Shown here one piece after another: positions 12,421 to 26,154 of a stretch of 64,000 nt of DNA. The stretch is taken from the NCBI GenBank assembly GCA_007570785.1, contig ML660777.1:9174119-9238118 (forward strand), written 5' to 3'. A program made the position numbers and the translations under genes. The notes under the pieces were generated by a model that was not told where the DNA came from, ran no database searches, and saw nothing but the letters and a program-made list of their open reading frames with translations. Source of the stretch: Antilocapra americana (lineage: Eukaryota; Chordata; Mammalia; Artiodactyla; Antilocapridae). The stretch's first letter is position 1, and every line of letters begins with the position of its first letter.

Positions 12421-15400
12421 AATCCACTAAAAAGCCTCAGTTCCTACTAAGAAGAGGAACCATGCTCTGGATGGTCTCATTCAGACAATGATGGAGTGAA
12501 TTGTGCAAACTGCTAGACAGAATTGCAAATAAGAATTTCAAATAATTCCACTGCAAGGATAAAGGAGGTTAATGGTACAAACTGGCGGAGGCTTTGGGAG
12601 CGTAAAGGGAATTTAAGCCAGATTTCACACCTAATTTTATTTGCATCTAAACCCAGACTCTCTTTCTCTTTCTGAAGAGGTAGCCCAGGGTTAGAAATCC
12701 AACTCACCAGCCTGGTGTCTGAGCATCATTTGCCTCCTATGTAAGACAAGAGACTGAAGTGATCTTGAAGTATGTGATAGCATCTGTAAAGCTCTGACAT
12801 TACACATTGCATTTAAAGTTGTAACTGTTTGTTGAGCAGAATGCCAGGTGATATGTGAAGAACTTGAGGAGCCAACAACAACAAAAAAGAGGCTTTCATA
12901 TCTAATGATCAGTTTTCTGGCCAAGAAGAATTTGCATCCAAGTTGGCAGGAACAAGGCAGCAGGGTTTTTGAACTGCCTATACATGATGAGCTGGAAGTC
13001 AGAGGGAGTCAAAGAGTCTTTACACTTGCTTATTCAGCTCTTGTCTAAAGTATTATTCCCTACCTAAGGCTTGCAGGTGCTTTGTTCAGACTGGTTCTAA
13101 ATGCCTACAGAGTTAATGACCCCACCTTTTGGAGACTATTATTTCACCGACCTCTGTTAGTAGACAAACTAACAGAACCTCCCATGAAGAGTATTTCTGA
13201 ATACTAAATTTATGCATTTTGCTCTGTAGTCTGATTTAATTTCTTTTTTCATATTCACTAGTGTTCAATGACTTCACTTTGATTTATTCTTTTTTTTTTT
13301 TTTTTTGAAACCTTGACTCATGGTTTCAGGCCATTTCACTTATCATTCACCTTCCCTCTCCTCCATGTCCCAGCAGTCAAAACAAACAGTAACAAAAAAT
13401 TACCTCTTCAAAAACACTTTTTTGGAGTATGCTTGTAAGTAACAGCCTCACTCACTCTAAGATTATAAAACCAATACAAATATGTGTCTTTTGAGACAGA
13501 CTTCATCATTGCATCACTGAAAGACAACATAGGATGGTGTTGGGCATTGATTTTTTTTGTAGATGAAGATGCCTGTGGAGAGGTCTGTTTGATGGAAGAT
13601 GAGTCACATTTGGCAAAGGTTTAAGTGAAACTGAGTTTGATAAATCTGTCCAAGATTTAAGAATATTCAGACACCTTTTCTTCCCAAGAAAATCCCCCAC
13701 AGATCTCTTCAGGAACAAAAGCTTCTCTACAATGGTTCCAAATGATTCAGACATAACTTCCTACATATGCCACCGAAGGGATTTCTTTACTTTTAGTAAG
13801 ACCATTAGCCAGCTTGCCAAATTCTTCAGCATAACAAAATTATAGGCCCTTTCCCTCTTGGGCATGCTGAAATGGTGAAAATTGCCTGGAGAAAATTGAA
13901 ACCCCGATAATTGATTTTCTTACTGTTTTCAAAAGACCCAAACCTTTCTAAGATTAAATTGAAACTTTTCAGGACAAACACAGTCAAAACCATAGGGAAT
14001 ACCACTATATTCTTAGAAGAAGTTCACAGCTAAAACCTATACATGACATTTCTTCAGACACAGATTTAGAATTCAATAATTTTTCTAAAATAGAACTCTT
14101 CTTTCTGGCCTTATACCAAATCGGCTGATTTAACTGTGTTATTCACTTTGTTCTTGATATCTGGAGTCCAAGAATTAAAGACACGGGCGGGGGGAAGAAC
14201 CAGGTAAATACTGTCAATGAAACAAATACTTCATGTCATAAACTTGATCCTGAAAAATAAATCTCTCTCCCCATCAGTGAACTGCTTCAGATACAGACTG
14301 TTAGCCAAAATAGCCAAAATGTGAGATCTTCAGTTTCTCATAAAATACAATTCTAAATGGATTAAATAGTTTTGTCAATGTAAATATGTGATGTATATAT
14401 TTCTAAATCAAGATGCTTTGTGGTTGTCCACAAGTTACATATTGGGTTGCACAATACCATTGTCAGATGATATGTGAAAAAGCATGTTAAAACATTGAAG
14501 AAAAGTTTACAAATGAAAGTTTTCACCATAGAAACACTGGATTATCTTTTCCAAGATAACTGTATTCCACAAGAATATTTGGCTATTAAAAGAAGTTCTT
14601 TGATTCATTTATTACCTGAACATGATAAAACAATATTTCATCTCAATGAATATTTATGCCCTTCATTCCTGAAGACCTAGATCAGAAGAAGGGGTTCATA
14701 AAGAGGCTTTCCAGGTCACTGGCCTCAAACTCTGACCAGCTCTGCCACTGGAATACCCATATTCTAACTCAAGAGTGGTTGTTCTTTTGCCCAGAGCATC
14801 CACTCCACCTTATGATAGTAACAGGATCACAATTTTCCTTTGAGTGAACAATCTCATCCCATCTCCATGCGTGTGGGATAAAGTCACTCCACTTTACTTT
14901 AGGAGTGGGGCCTAAGTCAATTTGCTTATTTAGCTACCATCTCCCCACCCCACCCCTTACCACCCCTCATCAACAGTGATCAGCTAAAGGATGGGGTGGG
15001 CATAGCAACCCAGTTTGGGCCAGAGTATGTATGTGAATCCTTAAAATTATGAGGAAGGTACAAGAAGCAATTATCTCTGCATAGAATTTAAAAGTAGAAT
15101 AATATAAATCTTAATCTGTTGTAAGCCACAGAACAGAGCCTAGAAATGGACCCTACTGGCATTATTGGAGCACAAAATCTAACAGTATCTAAAATTAGCT
15201 CCATTTCATCAAAAGGAACATCAAATATTAAGTCAGAGTTCAATCTTCAAATATTTTCAATAAGAATCCTAATTGGTATTTGAGCTTCTCCACTAGTCAG
15301 AAAAAAACATGTTTATTTTCCATCTTAATTAAATCATTTTTATCTGAAACAACTTTTTAAAAGGAACTTTCTAATCTAAGGGAAAACAAAACTTAAAAAG

Positions 15401-16288
15401 TACACAGCTATATATGTAATTATTGTTAACTTGGAATGTATTAAATTCAAATATTTAATCTACACTCTCCTTTAAAACAACTATAATGAAGCATCCTGGA
15501 CACAGCTAATAGGATCAATAAGTGTAGATTGAGGGTCATAGTTATGCTTGCAATCGCCTTCCACAAGAGCATCTGGAAAGAACAAATTCTAATTCTTACC
15601 GCCTGAGCTATTTCACTCAGCTTTATAGGCTTCTAACAACCTCTTCTCATTCTACATCTCCCAAAACTTTTCCCAGTCAATAGTTTATTCAAACAAACAT
15701 TTACAGCTGGATGATGAGATCCACTCAGTCACCTCAAAAAGAATGGAGACTCAAAAGACAATCTTTTGTTTATAGAATCCTTTAGAAACTATCCTGAGTG
15801 ACAAGATTCATTCTTTGTTAATTCTTCATTCTCATTAATATCTCAGGTGTAGTTTCCTCAGAATGGACTTTGTGTGGATTCAACCTCTATTCAGAAGATA
15901 ATTCTGTTGTCAGTCCAAGTTACAAACTCCTCAGAGCATTCTCTTCCTCTGAAAGTATAGGACAGATTTCAGCTGTCAAGTCTGGGTTTCTCAGGTTTTT
16001 TTGCAAGGGGAAAAAATAACCATATGACCACAGAACCCTGCTTTATGTTCCTTCCTGCCAGTTTCATGAAATAGTCAAATTACTGTCAGAATCAGGTTGG
16101 CCTTCATTCACAATTTTAACTAGTTTCCATTCCATGTAAATGATTGGTCTTGGTGAAGAAACCAGGCTTTGAATTTTTTTCTAGCCAGTATCATAACATT
16201 CTGGCAGAATGAAAATGGATAAGAGTAACATCCTGAAAGATTGTTTTAATTTTAATGTTTTCAAATTTGAGTCTATTTTAGCCCTTTG
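12421..16288. other. Intergenic, mostly unassigned
   Basis: No gene is supported. It contains a 17-base T run (13290-13306), a CCCCA-rich patch (about 14941-14970) and, at about 14865-15180, a decayed sequence that looks like an old mammalian repeat of unknown family. Frames at 13506-13754 (minus) and 14474-14680 have no recognised relatives. Confidence 0.4.
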
Positions 16289-17454
16289 CAATAAAAGAAA
16301 AGCAAAAATAAACAAATGGAACCTAATCAAATTTACAAGCTTTTGTACAGCAAAGGAAACCAGGAACAAAATGAAATAAAAACACACAGAATGGGAGAAA
16401 ATATTTGCAAATGATGCAACCAACAGTGGCTTGATTTCCAAAATATACAAACAGTTCATACAACTCAACAACAAAAAGCAAGCAATCCAATCAAAAAATG
16501 ATTATACTAAATAGACATTTCTCCAGAGAAGACATACAGATAACCAATGGGCACATGAAAAAATGCTCAACATCACTAATTATTAGAGAAGTGCAAATCA
16601 AAGCTACAATGAGGTTCTACCACATACCTATCAGAATAGCCATCATTTTATAAAAATTTACAAATAACAAATGCTGGAGGGGCTGTAGAGTAAAGGGAAT
16701 CCTCTTACACTGTTGGTGGAAATGTAAACTGGTGCAGCCACTATGGAAGATGGTATGGAAGTTCCTCAAAAATCTAAAACCAGGGGCAATCCCACTCCTG
16801 GGCATATATCTGGACAAAAGTATAATTCAAAAAGGTAACATGCACCCCTATGTTCATAGTAGCACTATCCACAATAGTCAAGACATGGAAGCCAACTAAA
16901 TGTCTCCCAACAGATGAATGGATAAAAAAGATGTGGTACATATATACAATGAGTACTACTCAGTCATAGAAGAGAATGAAATAATGCCATTTGCAGCAAC
17001 ATGGATGGACCTAGAGATTATATATATAAAATAATATTATATATATTATTATAAGTGAAGTAAGTCAGGATATGAAGTCAGAAAGAGAAAGACAAATTCT
17101 GTATATCACTTTTATGTGGAATCTCAAATATGACACAACTGAACTTATCTGTGAAACATATCAGATTGACAGACATAGAGAACAAACTTGTGATTGAAAA
17201 GGGGTCAGGAGACCGGGGAGAGGAATAGATTGGTATTTGGAATTAGCAGATGTAAACTCTTATATATAGAATGGACAAACAACAAAGTCCTACTGTAAGC
17301 ACAGGGAACTATATTTAATATCCTGTGATAATCATAATGAAGAACATGAAAAGGAAGAATATATAATGGAATCACTTGGCTGTACAACAGAAATTAACAC
17401 ATTGTAAATCAACTATACTTCAATAATTTTTAATGAATATATTTTAGCCCTTTG
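16274..17454 (+). mobile_element. 5'-truncated L1 with 15-bp TSD
   Basis: A sense L1 covering the last part of ORF2 and the 3' UTR (16289-17439), ending in the ruminant tail tgtaaatcaactatacttc. It is flanked by tattttagccctttg at 16274-16288 and 17440-17454. Reading frames are broken by many stops. An AT-rich tandem patch (about 17020-17055) interrupts the ORF2 tail. Confidence 0.9.
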
Positions 17455-17458
17455 AATT

Positions 17459-17480
17459 TGTGTGTGTGTGTGTGTGTGTG
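17459..17480. repeat. (TG)11 microsatellite
   Basis: Uninterrupted TG dinucleotides just beyond the target duplication of the preceding L1. Confidence 0.97.
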
Positions 17481-19969
17481 TAAAGGATATTAGTTAGATC
17501 TTAAACGTAAGTTTTCTAACCATGTGCATAGGAAGATATTTTAGCTAGACATTCTTGGCTTCAAACAACAGAAAATTAGACTCAAATTGAGCTAAACAAA
17601 AAGGTATTTCTCCAAACTTGGCTGGATTTAGGGCTTAAAAGCTAACAGCCAGGTAATTCTCTATCCAGCTTTACAATATGTCTTGGCTGTTCGTGGTAGC
17701 AAGACAGAGGAAGTAGCTATTGGACTTTCATCTCATGAGGCTTCTTCTCCAGCTGGGGGGAAGATTCTCTCCCAGGAATCAGCAAATGTCATTACACTTC
17801 TTTAATTCTGACTGAATGGCTGGGCAATCTCTGAATCAATCAAGAAATGTAATGTTCAGATTGGCTTCACAAATTTCTGTTACCATGAAATGTTCATTAT
17901 AGAAGATAAAAATTATGTTTCATTTTTGGAATAGTTATATAAAAACCCATGAGGATAGTTCACAATTAAGCCTATTATCTAATTATGATCAGAAGATTCA
18001 AGTTAGGATAAACTATACTAAAATACTCTGAAACATTTTCAAACTTGCATAGACTATAAGAAGGAAATTCCACGTAACAAGTCACTTCAGGTAATGGTAT
18101 GTTTTGTAAACCATTCTCAGAATGTAATTCTAACCAAAATAAGATTTAGAATAGTGCCCTAACCAGGAACTCAGGTGGAAACCTGGGTAAAAGGTACAAA
18201 GGGGAATAACTTTTTCTGTTGTATTTTAGGGTTCTATTACCCTAAGTGATATTTAAGAAGGACGTATTGTCTCTTTTCTAAGTAAATTTTTTCTTTTAGA
18301 GTAGTTAATCAAAAAGCAACAAACATATTAACTTAACTCCTTATTGAAAAGCCTTTACAAAAGTTTAATATTATCAGTTCGGTATCTGCCAAAGGTTGAT
18401 AAAAAAACGGTCATTCTTTTGCATCTTCTACAAAATAGTATTTAAAGATACTGCCCACTGTGTTATTAATTGTTCCTCTGTATGGATCTATGCAAAGAAT
18501 TCCCCTTGGAACATAATTCCTGCCTGGAACACAATGTTGGGAATACAGTTTTGTTTTTTCCTAACTGAACACAGATATTTCTTTTATAATATCTAAGAGA
18601 CCTTTAGAACCCACTGTGCTTCCTTTCTGGTTTTGTCTATCAAAAATTGTAAAACTATATTGCTAAATTTATGTTAAATTTTATCTGTATGTTATATTAA
18701 TACCACAATGTTAGATTTCTGTGGAAAAAGTTTTCTCTCCTTAAAAAACTGTGTCTATTCTTTTACTCTTCACAATAATTGCTTTCCGTAGTGTCTGGAA
18801 AATGTCTTAATATGAAAGTGACCTCAATTCCTATTGGAAGTAATGGTAAAACACCATATTTACAATATATGTTACCTTTCTAACTTACATACAATTAAAT
18901 TAAAGTTGAAAGAAAGTTATGTATAAGGACTTTTTGATACTAAAGCCAAAAGCACTGTGGAGATGGAGACTATTATGGAGATTCATAAACCATAAAAAAC
19001 ACTGGTTTAAGCTTTTTTCTTAAAAAAAAAAAAAAGAGAGAAACACAATTTTCAATTAAGTGTTAACAACAAGTGATGTAACCTGAAATGAAATGCCATG
19101 TCTTTGATATCTAAATTTTGCTCTAACTTATTCATTGCTTGATTTTTATTGCATATACACTGCCATCTGGGGGAAAAAAAAAGTTCTCCCCTCTCTCTCT
19201 CAGAGAAGTTCCATTCTTTTAGCACACATAGAACTGCAAGAGAGGAAAAGGATACTGTAACGATTCAGTCATTTATTCGTTCTTTCAACAAATATTTACT
19301 GAGCATCCACTATGTACAAACTATTACATTTTCAATCCTATTCTTTTGGAACTTCCAATCAAAAGAGGAGACAAACATTAAACAGACAAAATTGTTAGCT
19401 AAATATATGATAGCAAAATGCTAAATGCTACGCAGAATTCTAAAACAAAGTATGAGGAGCAAAAGTAAAGGGGAAATCAGGAGATTGAGGAAAACAATCC
19501 ATAGGAAATGACATTCATGCTGGATGCTGAAAGAACTCTAAGAGAGCCAAGTCAAGGAGGTCAAGAGTAAAAACATTCCTAACAGAAGAAAAAGCCCTCT
19601 AATAGAGCCAGAGACAAGAAAATGCCCAGCACATTTGAGGAACTGAAAGACCAGTATGACTTCTGCTTGAAGAGTGAGGGGGAAAGTGGCAGAAACATGG
19701 TACGGAAATGAACATCTGTTTAAACTGTTAGCTCAATCAAACAAATCTAACAATGGGACAGACAGCAACAGATACAGTGGACAAATTGCCCTTGGACTCT
19801 CACTCTCAACTAAATTAGAGGTTAATACATGTGCATATGGTAATGATTTTTAATAAAGTGAATTTTTCAAAAAGAGACAGGAAGTACATGACTGATGCTG
19901 AGATGTTTTCTCATTAGTCAACAAATATTTATTGCACTAGGATTGGGTACAGTTGTTAACACGGTGGTG
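17481..19969. other. Intergenic with decayed repeats
   Basis: No gene. Bases about 17535-17880 resemble an ancient repeat also hinted at near 27.7 kb (a segment like 'cagaaaattagactcaaattgagctaaa'). Bases 19260-19720 contain 'caacaaatatttactgagcatccactatg', typical of a common old mammalian repeat. Poly(A) occurs at about 19021-19035. Confidence 0.4.
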
Positions 19970-20205
19970 GTGATATATTCACTCAATTGTGTCTGACTCT
20001 TGCAACTTCATGGACTGTAGCCTGCCCGGCTTCTCTGACTGTAGCCTGCCCGGCTTCTCTGACCATGGAATTCTCCAGGCAAGAATACTAGAGTGGATTG
20101 CCATTTCTTTCTCCAGGGGATCTTCCCAACCCAGGAATTGAACCCAGGTCTTCTGCATTGCAGGTAGATTCTTTACCCTTTACCGACTGAGCTATGAGGG
20201 AGGTC
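19970..20205 (-). mobile_element. Bov-tA SINE with internal tandem duplications
   Basis: Reverse-orientation Bov-tA. Its tail region contains a perfect 24-bp tandem duplication (20013-20036 and 20037-20060), so the copy is longer than usual. Smaller duplications occur at its head end (gattctttaccctttacc; then ctatgagggagg and ctatgagggaag). Confidence 0.9.
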
Positions 20206-23200
20206 CTATGAGGGAAGATACAAAAGTGAATGTAATGGATACCTCTCTTGCCCTCAGGCAGCCTATAGTCTAGGAAAGATAGGAAAAAAAACCAGCAAGC
20301 AAACACCTGGGATTTTTTCATAGCTCAGCAGTGGTAGAGATGGCCATTCCTTGAAGGAGGGAGAGGAGTAAGCAGTGGTGACCACTTTCACAACTATGTG
20401 GATGAAGCAGTTGTGAAGACCAGACAGGAGGTCAAGGCTCCCGTGGGCAAAGGAAATATCCTTCAGCCAACAAACTTGGACTGACTGGTGTCGGGGAGGC
20501 ACTATTTTGGTATTACCAGGTCAGCAATGCCAAGAGCAAATCTCTCCTAGGTCTTGATTATCCATGCTGCTTTGTTTTATTTCCTTCATCAGATAGAAAT
20601 ACTACTGACTTAGAGAATCATGTAGCTTAAAGTTGGGTTTGTTGTCTTTCTTTTTTTTTTTTTAAGAAAAATCTTTATGTTAACTATAACATAAAATAAT
20701 TAACAATTATTTGTCAAAATGTTTGCCTCTGTGTGTTTGTATTTGAGGGAAACTGTGGTTATAAGCAAGCATAAAAATTAACACCCCCGAAAGAATGAGG
20801 AAGTAACTACTGAAGTCAGTACATTGTTTCGGTCTCTGACCACAGAGGCAGAGGCTAGAAACAAATCTGATTTACAAATTAAAGTAAATATAATTTTTAC
20901 ACTTGGGTTCAGCCTGCTGTTTTCTTAAAGGAAATATATTTTAGCTTGCACTGTGAAAAACACAAATTAACATTTTTCAGAACATCAGGAATCAAACACA
21001 GTAACATAAAAGCATAGAAACAAAAAAGGAACTATTTTTATCTTCTAGTCACAGATGATGTTCAGAATCAAAATGACATGTGACGAACACTCAGATATCA
21101 AATTTTGAGGGCTCTTCTCTTACCCAGATATTTCTCCATATCAGTTTCTTTATTTCAGCAGAAGACAAGACTTCAGCAATGGCTCATCTACATGATGGGA
21201 ATATTAATATTTCAGAAATTTCCAGAATTTTCTCTGTGTCATCTTATCAAGAACAACTCTTAATGTTTCTTGGCTCTCAAAGGTATGGGCACACATTTGA
21301 ACTGAACTGAGGATTTTTTTTTTCCTGAAAAAAAGCCCTAATCATCTTTTTAAGTTTTATATTCAAATTTGAGCAATTTTTACAGAAACAACTGTCAGGG
21401 GAAGGGAAATTTCTCCTCTTTACCCTCTTACTTCTTTTTGCTTGCAACTAAAATGATATGAAGCCGACTGACAGGAAAAAACCAAATCTATTACATATCC
21501 ACATAAGTATGAAAACTTCCAAGGACAGCAAAGCAAGGTGAGGTATGTATATTCTAGACTAAGGAGAAGGAGGCAAGGATCTGGGGCTTCAAGAGGAAGT
21601 AAGGTAATTCACAGGAAGACAAAAAGAGTTAATGTTTGGTAAACAAATGTTTGCTGGGCCATCCGAAGACAATGGGACACAGAGAGGACTTGGATCAGAT
21701 GGGCTCTGCTTGGATCAGATCCCTGTCTACCACACTCAACATCAGTACTTTATTGTGGTTATCCAAGGTGACTGCTCCATCCTGAGACAGTCTTCCTGTC
21801 TTCCATTCTTTTAGGCAGTCAGGGGCAAGTTAAAAGATTCTTCCTGAGTCTCTTAGGCCTGGCTTGTTTTCAGTTCAAAATAATCCACATGCCAGAGTGG
21901 CACATCTTGGGGTGGCCTGCCCTGAGCCCCATCACAATAATATAAAAAGCAAGGCATTTTATAACTGTGGTCCTGAACTATGCAAAATAGTAGTCACAAT
22001 GCAAAAATAAACAATACACTCCTCAAAGCAGCGGCTATTCTCTGTCCATTGAGCTTGGAAGGAAGCTGAAGCCCAACCTACAGAAAACTTTGGGTGGGGA
22101 TTTCCAAAAACAAAGCTAAACTCAAGCAATAAGGCTGTATGTTTAACATTAGGTGCCACAATAAGGCAATCAAAGATGGGGGTTATAAATCAATGTCAGT
22201 GTCCCAGAGCACTTTGCAAGGTTAAAAGTAGGGCTGTTAAGAGTTAAACAAACAGTAACCGGAATAGAACCTATTTGCATGGAGATGACAGTGGAGGCAG
22301 GATGCCTTTTACCTTCTATGCTCCTGGGGGCATGTTTTGGTTTATGGGATCCTTTCCAGACCGGATCCCATAAGCACCAGATTGGATACGGGGTGGGCAC
22401 AGCCCACAGCAATCTATGCTTTGTCCCTTGCTGAAAATCAGAGGCAGATCAATTTTGAGAACGAGAGGGGAATCGGTTAGAAGCGGGGGATGGGAGCAGA
22501 CAGAAAGGAAGCCCTGAGGTAGACTAAGGCCCTTGCAAACTGAAGAGGAAACAGAAGTTATCACAGTAAGCAGTGGAAGTTGGTAAGTAAGCCTAGAGAG
22601 GAAGACGGAGCAGACCTGCAGACAGAGGATGGTAAAATACAAACTATGTGCCTGATTATTCTCGGTGACTTTCCTGCTCATCCCCTGCTCAAGTGTACAC
22701 ATGTCTTTATTATTGTATAAGGAGGTTAAAAGGTAAACAAACACCTTTTCCCGGGATCACTATAATAATCTCTAGGAGTTCCTTGCAAACGAAGAGGCTC
22801 TGATCACACACCAACCCAAATCCCTACTTCATCTTGTGCTGACCAAAAAGGTCAACACTAAGAAATGATTTTCTGTGTGTTTAAGTGAAGGAAAATCATA
22901 GTCACTGACCTAAAATGAAGCTTCTTACAGAAAAGACAATTGAAATTGCTGCCAATCTCTCACAGAAACCCTAGCTTAGCATTTGAAAATGAGGAAAGGT
23001 CCAGAGGAGATAAAGGGACTTAGAGAAATGAACATTAAAAAAATATTGATTGCCCCAAGTCTCTGTCCTGGGACATGCACTGTTGAATGAGCAAATGTTT
23101 ATGAAGGATTCAGCAAGGGAACACCTGACAAAAATTCCTGCCTCCACAGAGCACACAGACAAGAGGAGAAGATGTAGAAAGAGCAAATTAAGTAAGACAT

Positions 23201-23439
23201 ACATTATGTTAGATGAGTTCTAAAGAGTAAACCAAAGCAAACAATGGAGATATAAGCTGGGCATGGGAGACACTGATATATAGAAGTATGTGCAGAAAAA
23301 AATAAAACTTATTTGTAATCCACTAACCATAAAGAAATGACTATTAGTTACATAGTGAAATATATCCTCAATTTTTTTCCTTTGCATGTCTATATATATA
23401 CAAGCACCCACATATATACAAATCTTTTCCACTCATCTT
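20206..23439. other. Intergenic, mostly unassigned
   Basis: No supported gene. A T run occurs at about 20650-20663. Bases about 22170-22330 look less repeat-like and contain the octamer atttgcat (near 22274), but there is no other sign of function. Bases 23060-23215 resemble the same kind of old repeat as 19.3 kb, in reverse. Confidence 0.35.
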
Positions 23440-23780
23440 TCCCCATGACCTTATATTATGAACATGTCCTCATGCCATTAAATCATCTTTATGAACTTCA
23501 AAATATTCCAACTCATAAATATGTAATAATTTTATTTTTATCCTGTGGGTATTTCAGTTGTTTTCAATTTTGGTATTACAGTAAGTCTTCAATGAACACT
23601 AGGTGTAAATATCTGCATCCTCTGATTATTTACTCAGGATAAAGTATAAAAAACAAAAATACTAAATACTGAGGAATAAATATCTTTAAAGCCTTTGCTT
23701 CATTTTGCCATACTGGCCTCCAGAAATCTTGATCAATTTTTCCTTAATGTATTAGGAATGCATTATTAATAAATTTAATA
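23440..23780 (-). mobile_element. Old LINE 3'-UTR relic, antisense
   Basis: A decayed sequence in the pattern of antisense L1M-type 3' UTRs ('gtttcaattttggtattaca...aatgaacact', then 'gccatactggcctccagaaa'). Divergence is high and the subfamily is unclear. Confidence 0.5.
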
Positions 23781-23855
23781 ATGAACAACATTTTACGAAG
23801 AGAACCATATTCCACTCAATATATAGCTTGTACAGAGTATATACAACTCATACAG

Positions 23856-24062
23856 AGTGTATGTGTTAGTCACTCTGTTGTGTCTGACTCTGCGACACCA
23901 TGAACTGGAGCCCACCAGGCTCCTCTGTCCATGAATTCTCCAGGCAAGAATAGTGAAGTAGGTTGCAAATCTCTTTTCCAGGGGATCTTCCCAACCCAGG
24001 GATTGAACCTGGGTCTCCCACATTGCAGGCAGATTCTTTACCATCTGAGCCACCAGGGAAGC
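23856..24062 (-). mobile_element. Bov-tA SINE
   Basis: Full-length reverse copy ending in gagccaccagggaagc. A clear target duplication was not found. Confidence 0.93.
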
Positions 24063-24426
24063 AGCTTTGGGCCACTATCTTTACAGTATGTCTCCCTCCA
24101 TTTCCCATTCTTACTTGGAGTGTTTCTGTATTACCCTGTCCTTAATCATTGTCCTTTGGAGTAGGGGGCAGACATCTTGTCATTTAGTTCATAGGTTTCC
24201 AGATTAAGAGCAGCCTGCTTGGACATGATATAAAGAGCCCTGTGACCCATACCCTAATGGGCAGCCTAAGAGACAATCCTATACCACCCAGACATACTGG
24301 AGTTTGAATTTGACACCACTGACTAGTGGGACTTTGGGGATGTTACCCTTGGAAAGAAGCTGGGTGTTATTTGGCATGCAGGAAGGAAAGTGGCTTTAAT
24401 TTAATTACCAGAGAGGTGGACTATAG
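24063..24426. other. Intergenic, possible MIR trace
   Basis: Bases about 24290-24350 ('ggagtttgaatttgacaccactgactagtgggact') vaguely follow the MIR core. Otherwise nothing is recognised. Confidence 0.3.
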
Positions 24427-24640
24427 GCCCTTCCTGGGTGGCTCAGTGGTAAAGAATCCACCTGCCAATGCAGGAGACACAGGAGATGCAGGTTCCATCC
24501 CTGGATCAGGAAGATTCCCTGGAGAAAGAAATGGCACCCTACTCCAGCATTCTTGCCTCCAAGGACAGAGAAGACTGGTGGGCTACTGTCCACAGGGTCA
24601 CAAAGAATCAGACACAACTGAGCTACTGAGCACTCACACA
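24427..24640 (+). mobile_element. Bov-tA SINE
   Basis: Plus-strand copy (ccttcctgggtggctcagtg ... gacacaactgagc). Flanks share a degenerate gaggtggac/gaggtagac duplication. A short CA stretch follows the tail. Confidence 0.92.
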
Positions 24641-25176
24641 CACGAGGTAGACAACAGTGATTATTTGTGCCTGTGGTAGTTTGGTACTTCCCCTGGAAGT
24701 TAAGCTCATATGACTGGTTTTGGTCAATGAAATGTGGGTAGAAGTGATGGTTGCTTCACTGGCTACCATTACCCAGAGAAACAAACTCTTGTCTTCCTTT
24801 TTAGAAAGTGGTACTGAGACCTGCCACTTTTGTTGCCCATCTGTTTGCTCCACGCATATTCGCCATCTCCCTCAGTAATTATTACTACTTATTCTCAGTC
24901 CTACTCACTCAGAGTAGTGCTTTCTTCTTTAGAAGTGGATGTTGATGGTAATTTCTAGTCTTTTCCACAATTGGCCTTCTTTACACTACTTATTCTTTCC
25001 TATAAACTCGATACTTCATCAAGGGGAATCCCATGAAGATTTTGCTGATCTCAATTGCTTTTGACCATACTTTCACATAATATGGAGTTTATAGTGTTTC
25101 TTTGTGTCTTAAAGATTCATTTTCCTTGCTGAATATATAGCTATAATGTGTTTTTAAATTATTATTTAAAGATCGC
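24641..25176. other. Intergenic, with one probable old repeat
   Basis: Bases about 24690-24860 ('gactggttttggtcaatgaaatgtgggtagaagtgatg') resemble the old repeat type seen at 3.8 kb. No gene. Confidence 0.35.
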
Positions 25177-25252
25177 ATGTGTGCATGCATTCTCAGTTAT
25201 GTCCAACTCTTTGCGACCCCATGGATTGTAGCCTGCCAAGCTCCTCTGTTCA
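25177..25252 (-). mobile_element. Bov-tA tail fragment
   Basis: Only the BovB-like tail half is present (tttgcgaccccatggattg). The tRNA-derived head is missing and the sequence passes directly into an L1 relic. Confidence 0.8.
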
Positions 25253-26130
25253 TATTTTACAGTTAAATTGAACTTGGAGAGTATGTAAAATTCCATGTTC
25301 CACAAATATTTATGTAACCACCACCACAATAAAGACACAGAAAAATTCCATAACCCCCAAATTTCCCCTGTGCTATCTTTTTATAGTCACACCCTCCCAA
25401 CCCTTAACTTCTAGTCTGTTCTTTGTCATATAACTGTAATTACATAATATATAAACTTTGAGACTGAATTACTTCATGCAGTGTAACATCTTTGAGATTC
25501 ATTTAAGTCACTGTATGTTAAACAGTTGGTTCCTTTTTATCGCTGAGTAGTATTCCATCGTACAGATCTACCAGAGGTGGTTTATCCATTTATCCACTGA
25601 AAGACATTTGAGTTGTTGCCGGTATTTTTCATTATGAAGAATTCTATAAACATTTATGTTCAATTTTTATTTTAAATGGGTACTGTATTTAGTCAGAAGG
25701 TTATTTTTATCAATTGATACAATTGTGTGTTTTTTCTTTAGACTATTAATATTATGGATTACATTGACTGGTTTCCAAATATTGAGCCAGGCTTGCATTT
25801 CCAGGCCTCAATGACTATGGTGTTTTATTTTTTTATATTTGATTGGATTCAACTTGCTAATATTTTTTGGAGAACTTTTTATCTATATTCATGTGAGATA
25901 CTGGTCTGTAGTTCTCTCCATTTCCCTTTTTTGGTGTTGGTATCACAGTAATGAGAATCTTATAAAATGCATTGGGAGGTGTTTTTTCCTCATTGATTTT
26001 TTTGTAAGAGATTACATAGCATTCATTCTATTCCCTTAAATATTCAGTGAAATTTGCCAGTGAAATAATCTAAGATTTATTTCTCTGAAGGTTTTAAACA
26101 TTAAGTTCAATATTTTTAACAGTTATAGAA
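25253..26130 (-). mobile_element. Antisense L1M-type LINE relic
   Basis: The reverse strand carries decayed ORF2 and 3' sequence. Landmarks on the plus strand are gagtagtattccatcgta (25544-25561), the 'ttatccatttatccactga' block, and 'gagatactggtctgtag' (25896-25912). Short open frames at 25754-25951 and 25839-26039 are antisense artefacts. Confidence 0.75.
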
Positions 26131-26154
26131 TTATTCAGGTTATCTATTTCACAC

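Noticed and set aside
13506..13754. 82-codon minus-strand frame that looks protein-like
   Set aside because: No family recognised and no neighbouring exon signals; length is expected by chance in 64 kb.
22170..22330. Candidate regulatory element with an octamer motif
   Set aside because: A single atttgcat in 160 bp is expected often by chance and no second signal was seen.
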